The notes beneath the pieces were generated by a model. That model saw only the letters and a program-made list of their open reading frames with translations, did not search any database and was not told the origin of the DNA. Below are positions 33,556 to 42,481 of a DNA stretch of 64,000 bases, in pieces (position 1 is the first letter of the stretch; each line of letters starts with the position of its first letter). Origin of the DNA: Candidatus Accumulibacter proximus (lineage in GTDB: Bacteria > Pseudomonadota > Gammaproteobacteria > Burkholderiales > Rhodocyclaceae); assembly GCA_016709675.1 (NCBI GenBank), contig JADJMH010000009.1, positions 186,001-250,000 on the forward strand, read 5' to 3'. Made by a program: the position numbers and the translations under genes.

Positions 33556-34113
33556 ATGGCGACCAGCATTACAGTCATTACCACTGCCAACCGCGCGCGG
33601 CGTTTTGCGCAGGCCGACGATACCAGCATGGATCAGATCATTGATAGCCTCAAGCGCAGCGGTCAGCTTTTTTCGGGCAAGCCGCTGATCATTGGGTCGG
33701 CAGCTCAGACGGAGGTGTTCTCGGCGTCGGCGATTGCCTGCGTGGAAATCGCAACCGACCGGGATCTGAGTGACTACGTGCCCACCCCAATGAACCTGAC
33801 GCTGACCGCCCTGACCACCGAGCAGCGGGCCGAGCCCTTCGCAGGCGGGCTCGATGGAGACAGTTTCAAGGTGCGGATAGACTTCTTCTTCGTCGGCGGC
33901 TATTCCCTGTACACCAGTGCCGAAGGCGTCCGCAAGGCATCCCTGGCCGAGCGGCTGATGAACCTGACCGGTCTCTTTGAACGTCCGGTGATCAACTATC
34001 GGCTGGCACAAGGCGGTGTCGGCCTGATGAATCCACACGCCATGACGCGCTTTGTCATCAATCCGGGGGTGCCCGACCTGCCGCGAGATGCCTGGGTGGC
34101 AGAGTCAGTCTAG
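33556..34113 (+). CDS. Conserved hypothetical protein (185 aa)
   Basis: ATG 33556 with GAGGGAG upstream. Soluble, no signal peptide, beta-rich pattern (MNLTLTALT, FKVRIDFFFVGGYSLYTS). No domain recognised. Convergent with the TIR-membrane protein, with only 26 bases between stops. Confidence 0.65.
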   Translation: MATSITVITTANRARRFAQADDTSMDQIIDSLKRSGQLFSGKPLIIGSAAQTEVFSASAIACVEIATDRDLSDYVPTPMNLTLTALTTEQRAEPFAGGLDGDSFKVRIDFFFVGGYSLYTSAEGVRKASLAERLMNLTGLFERPVINYRLAQGGVGLMNPHAMTRFVINPGVPDLPRDAWVAESV

Positions 34114-34139
34114 CGCCGCACTCTTGTCGCTCGGCAGGC

Positions 34140-35327
34140 CTACAGATTGCGCGCCGCCGACGCTGCAAGCTGCATCAGGATGCCCAGCATCGCGGCCCAC
34201 ACGGCGGTCGCCAGGACCGCCTTGACGCGGCCGCAGCCGAAACTGTTGCGAAAGGCTCCCCAGGCGACGATGGTCCAGACGACAGCAGAACCCCACACCA
34301 GGCAGGCGAAAACGAAGAGTGCCGCTGCCGGGCCATGCAGGGCGTTCTCGAGCAGGGTCCGCGCCTCGTCCATTCTTTGTGCCAGGGGTGCGCCGGTACG
34401 AACAATCGCCAGGTAATCCATGAACACCTGCGGCGCCACCAGTTGCACTCCGGTCGCTGCGAGCAAGGCGCCGGCGCAAAAACCGATCCAGCTTCCCGAA
34501 TAGATATAGGCGAAAATCAGCGTCACCTGGCGAAACTCGATGCGCGTGCCGACCAGCCGCCAGGCGAGCGTCAGCAGCGCGGTGAGCAGCGTCAGGGTGA
34601 GGACGCCGAGGATCACCCCGACGGCGATCCATTCAGCCAGCGACGTCGCGCCGATGCCGAGCAGGAAAGCGAGGTTTCCCAGGACCAGTACCGACAGCAG
34701 AAACACGAAGGCGCGCACGTGGTCAAGCGCGTGCCCGGTCTGTTGTCTGGCGATCAGGCGCGTCGGGTGTGCCGTCAGCTCGAGCAGATCGAGCGCCAGC
34801 CTGGCAAAGACGTTGATCCGGCCATCGCTGGCGCCGCTGGAGCCGGGAATCGGCTGTTCGGATTCGATGGCAAAACGTGCCTGCAACGTGGCAATCAAAC
34901 GGTCGACATCGTAGTTCCAGCGTGTTTCCGACAGTTCAGTCGCCTGACAGCGGGCGAACCGGGCGAGTGTTGGCGGCAGCACCGCCGCCGTCGGCATCAC
35001 GGCGCCCTCGACCAGTACCGGGATGACCGGCACGCCGCCGAGCAGGGCCGATTCGATCTCCAGTCTGACGAAGTCCGCCTCGTCGTCCAGGCGGCGTTTG
35101 CCATGCACGTCGCAAGCGGTCAGCCAGTCCGGTCCCACGACCGCGAGCAGGACGACCGATGTGCCGACAGCCCGTCGGATCGCTTCAGCGAAATCGTCAC
35201 CGGCGGCAATCGACTCGTGGTCGAGAAACACCCGGGCCGGTCCGAAGTGCGCCGCCAGGCGATCGCTGAGCCGCCCGGTGGCACTCTGGCTGTCGTGCCG
35301 GCGGTAGGAAAGAAAGATGTCGGCCAT
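34140..35327 (-). CDS. TIR-domain protein with C-terminal membrane domain (395 aa)
   Basis: N-terminal TIR domain (about 1-140): ADIFLSYRRHDS, VFLDHESIAAGDDFAEAIR, VVLLAVVGPDWLT and DFVRLEIESAL, where the Glu is the likely catalytic residue of NAD-cleaving TIRs. A linker to about 195 follows, then about five hydrophobic helices (FVFLLSVLVLGNLAFLLG, IAVGVILGVLTLTLLTALLT and others) resembling a Yip1-type membrane domain. Start ATG 35327. TIR domains of this type act in antiphage or stress signalling by degrading or cyclising NAD; anchoring in the membrane suggests sensing there. No partner gene adjacent. Confidence 0.85.
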   Translation of the reverse strand: MADIFLSYRRHDSQSATGRLSDRLAAHFGPARVFLDHESIAAGDDFAEAIRRAVGTSVVLLAVVGPDWLTACDVHGKRRLDDEADFVRLEIESALLGGVPVIPVLVEGAVMPTAAVLPPTLARFARCQATELSETRWNYDVDRLIATLQARFAIESEQPIPGSSGASDGRINVFARLALDLLELTAHPTRLIARQQTGHALDHVRAFVFLLSVLVLGNLAFLLGIGATSLAEWIAVGVILGVLTLTLLTALLTLAWRLVGTRIEFRQVTLIFAYIYSGSWIGFCAGALLAATGVQLVAPQVFMDYLAIVRTGAPLAQRMDEARTLLENALHGPAAALFVFACLVWGSAVVWTIVAWGAFRNSFGCGRVKAVLATAVWAAMLGILMQLAASAARNL

Positions 35328-35683
35328 GCCTTGCCTCGCGTCAGTTGGGCTGCAACCGGGTCGTTGCGCTGGGAAAGCGGGATATCGGTTCCCTGTCAAC
35401 GGCCGGCGAGCTGGCCCGACCGTGGCCGGTCCACGAGAGCGAAGAATAACCGGAAAGTCTCGCGCAGGGGACAGAAGCCATGCGGGGGGCTATGTAGGCT
35501 TGCCAACGGGGCCAGAGTAAGATAGTTTTGTAATAGTTCACACGTATGAGGTGGCAAGGCCGTGTCCGCGCAAGGCCATGCCGAAGGGCAAGCCTGGCAA
35601 GCCGGTGCGGCGAGACGTCTTGCGCTTGATCGACGAGGACGCTGTTTTCCGGCTGGTCCTCATCACCAGAGGGGGGGAAAGAA
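35328..35683. promoter_or_regulatory. Divergent region before the OprB porin; possible NikR-type dyad
   Basis: 356 bases without a gene. Contains ACACG-N16-CGTGT (about 35541-35566), a dyad with the 16-base spacing of NikR operators, although the half-sites are not the E. coli GTATGA form; an overlapping GTATGA is present once. The rest is unassigned. Confidence 0.3.
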
Positions 35684-37048
35684 ATGCTCAATGGGCGGAA
35701 TGACACCGCAGCGAAACCGGTCACCCTGCTGCTCGCCTTGCTGCTGGCGTCGGGGCTTGCCGGTGCTGCCCGGGCTGACGATGCGGCAGAGACCGCTGGC
35801 GTTGCCGCTGCCGAGGCGCCCGCCTGGCCGGAATCCACGCTCAGCGGCGACTGGGGCGGCGCCCGTCAGCGCCTCTTCGACGCCGGTGTCCAGGTGGACC
35901 TGGCGTACACCGCCGACTACCTGCGCAACCACAGCGGTGGGTTGCAGCGCGGCGGAGCCTACGTCGGCAACCTCAATCTCGCCGTCCAGCTCGACGGCGA
36001 GAAGCTGATCGGCTGGCAGGGCGGTTCGGCCTATCTCGCGCTGATCAGCAACAGCGGCGGCAGATTCAACCTGAACAAGGTGGGCAGCTTCATGGGCGTC
36101 GACAACCTGGAGGCGCCGGTTAACCGCACCGGCGTCTTCGAGGCCTGGCTGCAGCAATCGTTCCTGGATGACCGGGCGTCGCTGCGTGCCGGTCTTTACC
36201 CGATCGACAGCGAGTTCTACGTCACCGATTCGTCGGGTGTCTTCGTCCATCCGTCCTTCGGGATGGGGGCCGAAGCCGCCGACTTCGGCAGTCTCGCCGG
36301 CCCATCGATCTATGCGACCAGCAGCTACGGCGCCCGTCTGCGCCTCGATCCCGATCCCGCCTGGTATGCCATGCTGGCGGTCACGCGCGGCATCGCGAGC
36401 GAGCGCATCGACACGGCCGGCCCGAACATGAGTTGGCAGCGCGGCGTTGGCAGCATGCTGATCGGCGAAGTCGGCTTCAGTCCGCTCAAGTCCGGACTGC
36501 TCGTCGACCCGCCCGGCGGCGCTGACGACGATGGCGACTATTCGCCGATCAGCAAGCTGGCCGTCGGGCTCTGGCGTTTCTCGCCACGTTTTCCGCAACT
36601 GTCAGCCGTCGATGCTGCCGGCGAACCCCTCTCCTCGACCCATTGGGGTGCCTATCTGCTGGCTGAACAGACGGTCTATCGCGTGCCGGAAACGCAACGC
36701 GACCTGACACTCTTCGCCCGCTACGGATTCACCGACGGCCGGACCAGCACGCTCGGCTATTCGGTCAGCGCCGGTCTCAGCTTCCGCGGGCCCTTCGCCG
36801 GCCGCGAGAACGACACCTTCGGCCTTGCCGCGACACGCGCCCATGCCGACCCGCAAGGGCGGCTGCAATTGGCGAGCGAAGCCGGCGTTCCCCTGTCGTC
36901 GAGCAACGAAACGGTCGTCGAGCTGACCTACCAGGCGCAGGTTCTGCCCGGCCTGGTGGTGCAGCCGCTCATCCAGCGCATCCTCAACCCGGGTTTCTAC
37001 CTGCCGGACTCGACCGTCGCGGGGGTCCGTCTGCAACTGACCCTGTGA
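35684..37048 (+). CDS. oprB: OprB-family carbohydrate-selective porin (454 aa)
   Basis: Outer-membrane beta-barrel. Signal peptide TLLLALLLASGLAGAARA is followed by the family start STLSGDWGGARQRLFDAGVQ and repeated amphipathic strands ending in STVAGVRLQLTL with a final aromatic-poor Leu. RBS GGGGAAAG. Placed directly before the Co/Ni ECF transporter, so it could serve as the outer-membrane pore for a metal complex, as proposed for some OprB-like proteins near metal genes (inference). Substrate unknown. Confidence 0.88.
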   Translation: MLNGRNDTAAKPVTLLLALLLASGLAGAARADDAAETAGVAAAEAPAWPESTLSGDWGGARQRLFDAGVQVDLAYTADYLRNHSGGLQRGGAYVGNLNLAVQLDGEKLIGWQGGSAYLALISNSGGRFNLNKVGSFMGVDNLEAPVNRTGVFEAWLQQSFLDDRASLRAGLYPIDSEFYVTDSSGVFVHPSFGMGAEAADFGSLAGPSIYATSSYGARLRLDPDPAWYAMLAVTRGIASERIDTAGPNMSWQRGVGSMLIGEVGFSPLKSGLLVDPPGGADDDGDYSPISKLAVGLWRFSPRFPQLSAVDAAGEPLSSTHWGAYLLAEQTVYRVPETQRDLTLFARYGFTDGRTSTLGYSVSAGLSFRGPFAGRENDTFGLAATRAHADPQGRLQLASEAGVPLSSSNETVVELTYQAQVLPGLVVQPLIQRILNPGFYLPDSTVAGVRLQLTL

Positions 37049-37054
37049 ATATCG

Positions 37055-37087
37055 GCGAGCGAAGTTCGCCGGGGCGGGCACGCTCGC
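37055..37087 (+). terminator. Possible stem-loop after oprB
   Basis: GCGAGCG (37055) and CGCTCGC (37081) can pair, with a smaller internal stem; no T-run follows, so weak as a terminator. Confidence 0.3.
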
Positions 37088-37169
37088 AAGCGCTCGAAGG
37101 CGGCAAAAAGCCACTGCAGATTCATTCTGCTACGACCATACGACCAATTTATCAAGGGAGGCTTGTCTC

Positions 37170-38237
37170 ATGCACATGGCAGACGCACTGATTTCTCCGC
37201 TCGTTGGTGGCGCGATGTGGGCGGTCACTGCCGGCCTCACGGTCCATGGCGCCAGGAAGCTCAAGGAGACCGCGAACGACAGCGTGGTGCCGCTCATGGG
37301 GGTCCTCGGGGCGTTCATCTTTGCCGCACAGATGATCAACTTCACAATTCCCGGCACCGGTTCGAGTGGTCACCTCGGCGGCGGCATGATCCTCAGCATC
37401 CTGTTGGGCCCCTACGCCGCCTTTCTCACCATGGCCTCTGTCCTCACGGTTCAGGCGCTGCTTTTTGCCGATGGCGGTCTGCTGGCGCTGGGCTGCAACA
37501 TATTCAATCTCGCGTTCTTTCCTTGTTTCATCGCTTACCCGTTCATCTACCGAAAGATTGCCGGTGAGCGCCCGACCCGGCGGCGGCTCGTGGTGGGGGC
37601 GGTCGCATCGTCGATTCTGGCTTTGCAGATGGGAGCCTTGGGCGTCGTTCTCGAGACCCTGTTCTCGGGTATCTCGGAACTCCCCTTCAGCACTTTCCTG
37701 TTCTTGATGCTGTCCATCCACCTCGCCATCGGCGTCGTTGAGGGGCTGGTCACCGCTGCTGTGGTGACTTTCGTCGGCAAGGCGCGTCCCGAGATCCTGG
37801 AAATGGCTGCCGTACCGCGGCCGCCAGCGCGTCCTGCGATGAACAAGGTTCTCGCCGGGTTGCTTGTGGTGACCGTCGTCACCGGCGGCGCATTATCCTG
37901 GTTTGCATCAGCCAACCCGGATGGTCTCGAGTGGTCGATTTTCCACACCAGCGGCAAGGAAGAACTGGACGCCGCCGGCCAGGGCCCCCATGCACTCGCT
38001 GCCGTTCTGCAGGAGAAAACCGCCTTCCTGCCGGATTACGGCTTCAGGCCGGCGGAGCAAGCGCCCGCCACCTCAGGCGAGGGAGACGCGGCGGCCGAAG
38101 CAGGCAAGGGCAAGGCGGAGGAATGGCCTGACGTCAGCGCCGGGAAATCGCTTTCGGGTCTGCTTGGCGCAGCGATGACCCTGCTCCTGGCCGGGCTGAT
38201 CGGACTCGGGCTGAGAAGGTCTCAGCACAAGCGATAA
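37170..38237 (+). CDS. cbiM: Cobalt/nickel ECF transporter component CbiM fused to a PDGLE domain (355 aa)
   Basis: Substrate-specific membrane component of an energy-coupling-factor importer. The conserved metal-binding N-terminus MHMADALISP is intact (His2 is essential in the family). About seven helices are followed by a periplasmic PDGLE segment (NPDGLEWSIFHTSGKEEL), which replaces the separate CbiN subunit, and by a final helix. Starts the cbiM-cbiQ-cbiO operon. Because nikR follows, nickel is as likely a substrate as cobalt. Confidence 0.94.
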   Translation: MHMADALISPLVGGAMWAVTAGLTVHGARKLKETANDSVVPLMGVLGAFIFAAQMINFTIPGTGSSGHLGGGMILSILLGPYAAFLTMASVLTVQALLFADGGLLALGCNIFNLAFFPCFIAYPFIYRKIAGERPTRRRLVVGAVASSILALQMGALGVVLETLFSGISELPFSTFLFLMLSIHLAIGVVEGLVTAAVVTFVGKARPEILEMAAVPRPPARPAMNKVLAGLLVVTVVTGGALSWFASANPDGLEWSIFHTSGKEELDAAGQGPHALAAVLQEKTAFLPDYGFRPAEQAPATSGEGDAAAEAGKGKAEEWPDVSAGKSLSGLLGAAMTLLLAGLIGLGLRRSQHKR

Positions 38238-38248
38238 GTCGGCGAGTC

Positions 38249-39061
38249 ATGGCGAAGACCGGGTCGTCCCTTCTTGACATCACTTACCTGGACACCCTTT
38301 CGTATCAGGATACGCCTGTCCATCGGCTCGACCCACGGGTCAAACTGCTCACCACACTGCTTTTCATCGTCTGCGTCGTCTCGTTCAACAAGTACGAGCT
38401 GTCGGCACTGCTTCCCTTTGTCATCTACCCCGTTGTTCTGGTGGCTCTCGGCAACCTGCCGCTCGGCTACCTCGTGAAAAAAGTCCTGCTGGCCGCTCCT
38501 TTCGCCCTCCTGATCGGCCTCTTCAACCCGCTTCTCGATCGTGCCGTTCTCATCCACCTGGGTCCTGTCGAGATCTCCGGCGGCTGGGTTTCCTTTGCTT
38601 CGATCATGCTTCGTTTCGTCCTGACGGTCAGTGCCGCCCTCATTCTCGTCGCCAGCACCGGCTTCAATGCAGTCTGCGTGGCCCTGGAAAAAATGGGAGC
38701 GCCAAGCGCCTTCACCGTTCAACTGCTCTTCCTGTACCGCTATATTTTCGTTCTGGCCGATGAGGCCTGGCGCATGGTCAGGGCTCGGTCGCTTCGATCC
38801 TTTGGCGGGCGTGGGATGGAGCTGAAGGTGTTCTCTCTCATGATCGGGCAGTTGCTGTTGCGCACGCTGGATCGGGCGCAACGCATCCACCTTGCGATGC
38901 GCTGTCGAGGCTTTGATGGGGAGATCCGGATCGCGCGCCGGCTCAGGCTCGGCTACCGAGACCTCGTCTTCCTCGTTGGCTGCTCGGCACTCTTTCTCTT
39001 CCTGCGGCTGCATGATGTATCGCGATGGCTGGGCGATACGACGATGGCGTTGATCCGGTGA
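38249..39061 (+). CDS. cbiQ: ECF transporter transmembrane component CbiQ (270 aa)
   Basis: T-component that couples the ATPase to CbiM. Signature HRLDPRVKLLTTLLFIV near the start and the cytoplasmic coupling helices AWRMVRARSLRSFGGRG and AQRIHLAMRCRGFDGE. Eleven bases after cbiM; its TGA overlaps the GTG of cbiO. Confidence 0.94.
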   Translation: MAKTGSSLLDITYLDTLSYQDTPVHRLDPRVKLLTTLLFIVCVVSFNKYELSALLPFVIYPVVLVALGNLPLGYLVKKVLLAAPFALLIGLFNPLLDRAVLIHLGPVEISGGWVSFASIMLRFVLTVSAALILVASTGFNAVCVALEKMGAPSAFTVQLLFLYRYIFVLADEAWRMVRARSLRSFGGRGMELKVFSLMIGQLLLRTLDRAQRIHLAMRCRGFDGEIRIARRLRLGYRDLVFLVGCSALFLFLRLHDVSRWLGDTTMALIR

Positions 39062-39894
39062 GCCAACCCGTCGTCGCAGTCAGGGATCTGCAGTACACGT
39101 ATCCCGACGGCCACCCGGCGCTGCGAGGCCTTTCGTTCAGCATCGCTGACGGGGAGACCGTGGCCATTGTCGGCGCCAACGGAGCGGGGAAATCGACGAT
39201 TCTCCTGCATCTCAATGGCTGCCTGATGCCGCAGGCCGGCACAGTGCGGATTGGTGATCTCCCCGTCAGCAAGAGGACCCTGCCGGATGTGCGACGCACT
39301 GTCGGGATGGTTTTCCAGGATCCGGACGATCAGCTGTTCATGCCGACGGTGTATGAGGATGTCGCCTTTGGCCCTCTGAACCTGGGGCTGCCGGCCGAGG
39401 AAGTGGATCGCCGGGTCATGCATGCGTTGTCCATCGTCGGCGCAGTTCATCTGAAGGATCGCCCGCCGTACAGGCTCTCCGGCGGAGAGAAGCGGGCGGT
39501 GGCCATCGCCTCGGTTCTCTCGATGTCGCCGACGATCCTGGTCATGGATGAACCGACGTCCAATCTGGATCCCCAGGCCCGGCGGCGGCTCATCGAGCTG
39601 CTGAAGACCTTCGAACAGACGATCATCGTTGCCACGCACGATCTCGACATGGCCTTCGATCTTTGTGCCCGGACGATTGTCGTCAAGGAAGGGGGAATCC
39701 TCGCTGATCGCCCCAGTCGGGAAATCCTGCAGGATACGGCGCTGCTTGCTGCCGGCCAGCTGGAAAGGCCGTTGGGCTTGCAGGGCTGTCCGGTGTGCAG
39801 CCCAGGGCTGGCCGGCGCCGGGCGCAACGCCGTCGCGTCAGGTCTTCGGCCGGCTGTGGACGTGCGCTTGGCGCATGTCACCAGTGGCCGCTGA
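39058..39894 (+). CDS. cbiO: ECF transporter ATPase CbiO (278 aa)
   Basis: Drives metal uptake. Walker A GANGAGKSTILL, Q-loop VFQDPDDQLFMPTVYEDVAF, signature LSGGEKRAVAIASVLS, Walker B ILVMDEPTSNLD, H-loop ATHDLDMA. GTG 39058 overlaps the cbiQ stop by four bases; an in-frame ATG at 39025 is less likely. The last 57 bases overlap the convergent nikR gene. Confidence 0.94.
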   Translation: MSQPVVAVRDLQYTYPDGHPALRGLSFSIADGETVAIVGANGAGKSTILLHLNGCLMPQAGTVRIGDLPVSKRTLPDVRRTVGMVFQDPDDQLFMPTVYEDVAFGPLNLGLPAEEVDRRVMHALSIVGAVHLKDRPPYRLSGGEKRAVAIASVLSMSPTILVMDEPTSNLDPQARRRLIELLKTFEQTIIVATHDLDMAFDLCARTIVVKEGGILADRPSREILQDTALLAAGQLERPLGLQGCPVCSPGLAGAGRNAVASGLRPAVDVRLAHVTSGR

Positions 39895-40317
39895 ATGCGG
39901 GTGGTGGCCATGCTCGATGTCTGCCGGCATCAGATTGAGCATGCCGTGGCGCACCCCGCGCTCGGCCAGCAGCAAGTTGGCGAAGTCGCGTACGGCAGGA
40001 GTCGGGCCACGCAGGAATACCGTTTCGATGCAATCGTCGTGGTCAAGATGCGCGTGCATGGTCGACAGCGTGAGGTCGTGATGCCGGTGCTGTAGCGTCG
40101 TCAGGCGCTCCGCCAGTTCGCGTTCATGATGGTTGTAGATATACGAGAGGGCGGCAATGCAGTTTGGCGCCTCGTCGCGCTGCAGTTGATGCTCGCCCAG
40201 CTGCTGCCGCAGCAGGTCGCGTACCGCCTCCGAACGATTGCGATAGCCCTTGGTGCGGGTCAGCTCATCGAAGGCTGCGGCGAGCTGGGTGTCGAGCGAG
40301 ATGGTGAAACGTTCCAT
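39838..40317 (-). CDS. nikR: Nickel-responsive regulator NikR (159 aa)
   Basis: Ribbon-helix-helix repressor (MERFTISLDTQLAAAFDELT, GYRNRSEAVRDLLRQQL) plus ACT-like nickel-sensing domain with the His/His/Cys cluster in HHDLTLSTMHAHLDHDDC. Start ATG 40317. Its 3' end overlaps cbiO tail to tail by 57 bases. Presumably represses cbiMQO and perhaps oprB when nickel is sufficient. His-rich tail (EHGHHPHSAATGDMRQAHVH) is longer than in E. coli NikR and could bind additional metal. Confidence 0.93.
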   Translation of the reverse strand: MERFTISLDTQLAAAFDELTRTKGYRNRSEAVRDLLRQQLGEHQLQRDEAPNCIAALSYIYNHHERELAERLTTLQHRHHDLTLSTMHAHLDHDDCIETVFLRGPTPAVRDFANLLLAERGVRHGMLNLMPADIEHGHHPHSAATGDMRQAHVHSRPKT

Positions 40318-40564
40318 GCGTGGTGACCTCCAGGCTGGCGCCAAAACGAACGGGCGGGGGAGCCCGCCACATTCGCATGCCGTACGTCGTAGCTGCCATT
40401 GTCCTTCTTTTTGCTGCTCGGCCGCCAGAAGCGTTGCTTGTTGCCCGTCGGTGCGGGCAAGTCGCCTTGGTCAGCAGATGGCGACGCGCGGCGCGGAATG
40501 CACTACCATCATCGCCATGAAAATTCCCATCGTGGACGACGAGCCAGCGATTTTCGATACCCTG
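40318..40564. other. Gap with a truncated response-regulator-like start
   Basis: At 40517 a short plus-strand stretch MKIPIVDDEPAIFDTLRY resembles the first residues of a response regulator, then runs into transposase-derived sequence. Probably a truncation scar. Nothing else assigned. Confidence 0.35.
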
Positions 40565-41035
40565 CGCTATTGGGCTCGACCGACCTTCGCGCTGGAGCGT
40601 TTGCGTGAAATCGACGCCGAACACTTGGTCTACGGGGGCATCAAGCCGGCTCCCCGCGGGGCGGGAGCTTGATGGCCAACGCCGCTCGAACGGTTCGAGC
40701 AACCGGCAGCGCTGATTCAGCCCCCGTCCTCGCCCCGGCATCGGCACCGTTACTACGGGGTGCTGGCATCTCACGAGACGCTACGGGGGCAGGTTACTGC
40801 TCTCCCCGGCGTGCCGGACGCTACGCCGGCGGCAGCCGCGACCGAGTCAATCGTCGCGACCGCTGCGCCAAGCCGGTCGTCCGAGGGGACAGAGGAGCGA
40901 TCCACCGTCGCGCCGCCGCTACGCCCGGGCGCTGCTGCTCGCACCATGCTGTGGTGGCGAGATGCGAATCATCGCCTTCATCACCGAGGCCGGTGTCTGG
41001 CGCGACATCCCTGGCGGCCACGCCAGGAGTGTCGT
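40565..41035 (+). pseudogene. IS91-type transposase remnant (C-terminal part)
   Basis: Frame-broken stretches match the C-terminal half of IS91/IS1294-type transposases in order: ARPTFALERLREIDAEHLVY, then TPLERFEQPAALIQPP with HRHRYYGVLA, then CCGGEMRIIAFITEAG. At least two frameshifts. The N-terminal catalytic half is missing. Directly followed by an aceK fragment; rolling-circle elements of this group can carry adjacent DNA. Confidence 0.7.
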
Positions 41036-41109
41036 CATTCCTGCCCCATCATGCGCAGGCATGGCCGGGGCCGCGGCACTGTGGTCGTACGCATTGGCCC
41101 GCGTCACGC

Positions 41110-41390
41110 GGCGCCAATCTCGACACGGCCACGCCGGAGGACATCGATCAGGCAGTCCTTGAACACGGCGGCGCCCTACCCGACAACGGAGATGTCCGGA
41201 GAGCCCTGCGGTAGGCAGAGACGATGTCTCTTCCCCAGACGATTTGCCGGCTTTCCTGTCGGGCTCGCGAAAGCTCCGCTCGACTTTTCTCAAGTACCAT
41301 CGAGCGCTGCTGGATGGGAAGTTCTGGCAGAGTGCAGTAGGGAGAATCCGCGCCGGTCACGTCGAGGCTCTTCCCTTGCGCCGCAGAACT
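41110..41390 (+). pseudogene. aceK: Degenerate fragment of aceK
   Basis: Two pieces of the AceK C-terminus joined by a deletion. The first resembles DSATPEQIDHAVLEYG (here DTATPEDIDQAVLEHG); after about 150 missing bases the second covers EMSGEP and LRSTFLKYHRALLDGKFW with RIRAGHVE. Frameshifts and stops throughout. Clearly diverged from the copy at 21993-23745, so not a recent duplicate or a simple assembly echo. Confidence 0.8.
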
Positions 41391-41599
41391 GCCTTTCTGA
41401 AATGTCCTTGCTGCCACCTGGGGGATGGTGCAACCATCGGCACGCGCAGGCGGAGGGGCAAAGCGCGAGCGGGCGCGCACGACGAAGCATCGCAAGTCCA
41501 GTCACCAAGTGCAGCTTGGCTGCGGTTGACAGAGCGGTTGGCGCTGCCGATACTCGGGCCGATGTCGTTGGATATCCACTCCTCCATTCTTTCTGGCGT
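41391..41599. other. Gap before the SdiA-regulated protein
   Basis: About 210 bases with no recognised feature; the downstream frame is open through it but shows no homology. Confidence 0.4.
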
Positions 41600-42481
41600 A
41601 TGTCCCGAACCGTTCATCTCTGGGGATTAGCTGGTCTGCTGATTCTGTGCGCGGGTGCGGTGCATGTCATGCGTCTGGATACGCGTGCGCTGCTCTGGCT
41701 GGAGGAGTCGCGCAGCCCCGCCGAGGTGCGTGCTGCCAGCCTGTGGCTACCGGGTTACCACGCGGTACTGCAGGTGGCAGTGCCGGGGTTCGAGCAGGAG
41801 GAATTCTCTGACCTTGCTTACAATCCGGCGACCGGCACCCTGTTTACAGTCAGTGGCAAGCAGCCTCTGCTGATCGAGTTGTCGCTCGAGGGCAAGGCGT
41901 TGCGCAGCATTCCGGTGATCGGTGCGTCCAATCTGGAGGGCGTAGCGGTACTTGAAGATGGCTGCATGGCGATCACCGACGAACGCCAGCACAAGCTGTC
42001 AACCTTCCGTCTCGCTGCCGACACCAGGGAGTTGCGCACGGAGCAGTTCCTCCAGCAGGTCGACCTCGGGCCCTCACAGGACCCGAACAAGGGCTTCGAA
42101 GGGCTGGCCTGGGACAAGCGTCGTCAGCGCCTGCTGCTGGGCAGAGAGAAGTACCCGGTAATGCTCTATAGCCTGCCGGCGGATGGGTGCCGGGTGAGCG
42201 GTGAACCGAAGGAACTCCGCGGTTTGGGCGACTACATGACCGATCTGGCGGCGCTCACGGTTGATCCGCGCAGTGGCCACATACTTGCGCTGTCGCACGA
42301 GTCGCACCTGTTGGTGGAGTTGAACGAGCAGTACCAGCCGCTCAGTTTCATCACCCTGCTGCGCGGCCTCAACGGCCTCGATCACTACATTCCGCAGGCC
42401 GAAGGAGTCGCGCTGGACGCCGCCGGCAATTTGTACATGGTCAGCGAGCACAACTTGTTCTACGTGTTCCGCAAGGGATAG
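41600..42481 (+). CDS. SdiA-regulated domain / YjiK-family protein (293 aa)
   Basis: Start ATG 41600 with an N-terminal membrane or signal segment (HLWGLAGLLILCAGAVHVM), then a six-bladed beta-propeller of the SdiA-regulated/YjiK type: EFSDLAYNPATGTLFTVSGK, SNLEGVAVLEDGCMAITDER, KGFEGLAWDKRRQRLLLGRE, AEGVALDAAGNLYMVSE. Likely periplasmic, anchored. The founding member is a quorum-regulated protein of unknown activity; some relatives have phytase-like folds. Confidence 0.88.
   Translation: MSRTVHLWGLAGLLILCAGAVHVMRLDTRALLWLEESRSPAEVRAASLWLPGYHAVLQVAVPGFEQEEFSDLAYNPATGTLFTVSGKQPLLIELSLEGKALRSIPVIGASNLEGVAVLEDGCMAITDERQHKLSTFRLAADTRELRTEQFLQQVDLGPSQDPNKGFEGLAWDKRRQRLLLGREKYPVMLYSLPADGCRVSGEPKELRGLGDYMTDLAALTVDPRSGHILALSHESHLLVELNEQYQPLSFITLLRGLNGLDHYIPQAEGVALDAAGNLYMVSEHNLFYVFRKG

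Noticed and set aside
35578..35683. Longer oprB starting at ATG 35578
   Set aside because: It is one base out of frame with oprB; ATG 35684 gives a proper signal peptide.
37049..37169. Cobalamin riboswitch before cbiM
   Set aside because: A GCCACTG string is present, but the B12 box context and the roughly 200-base conserved core are missing.
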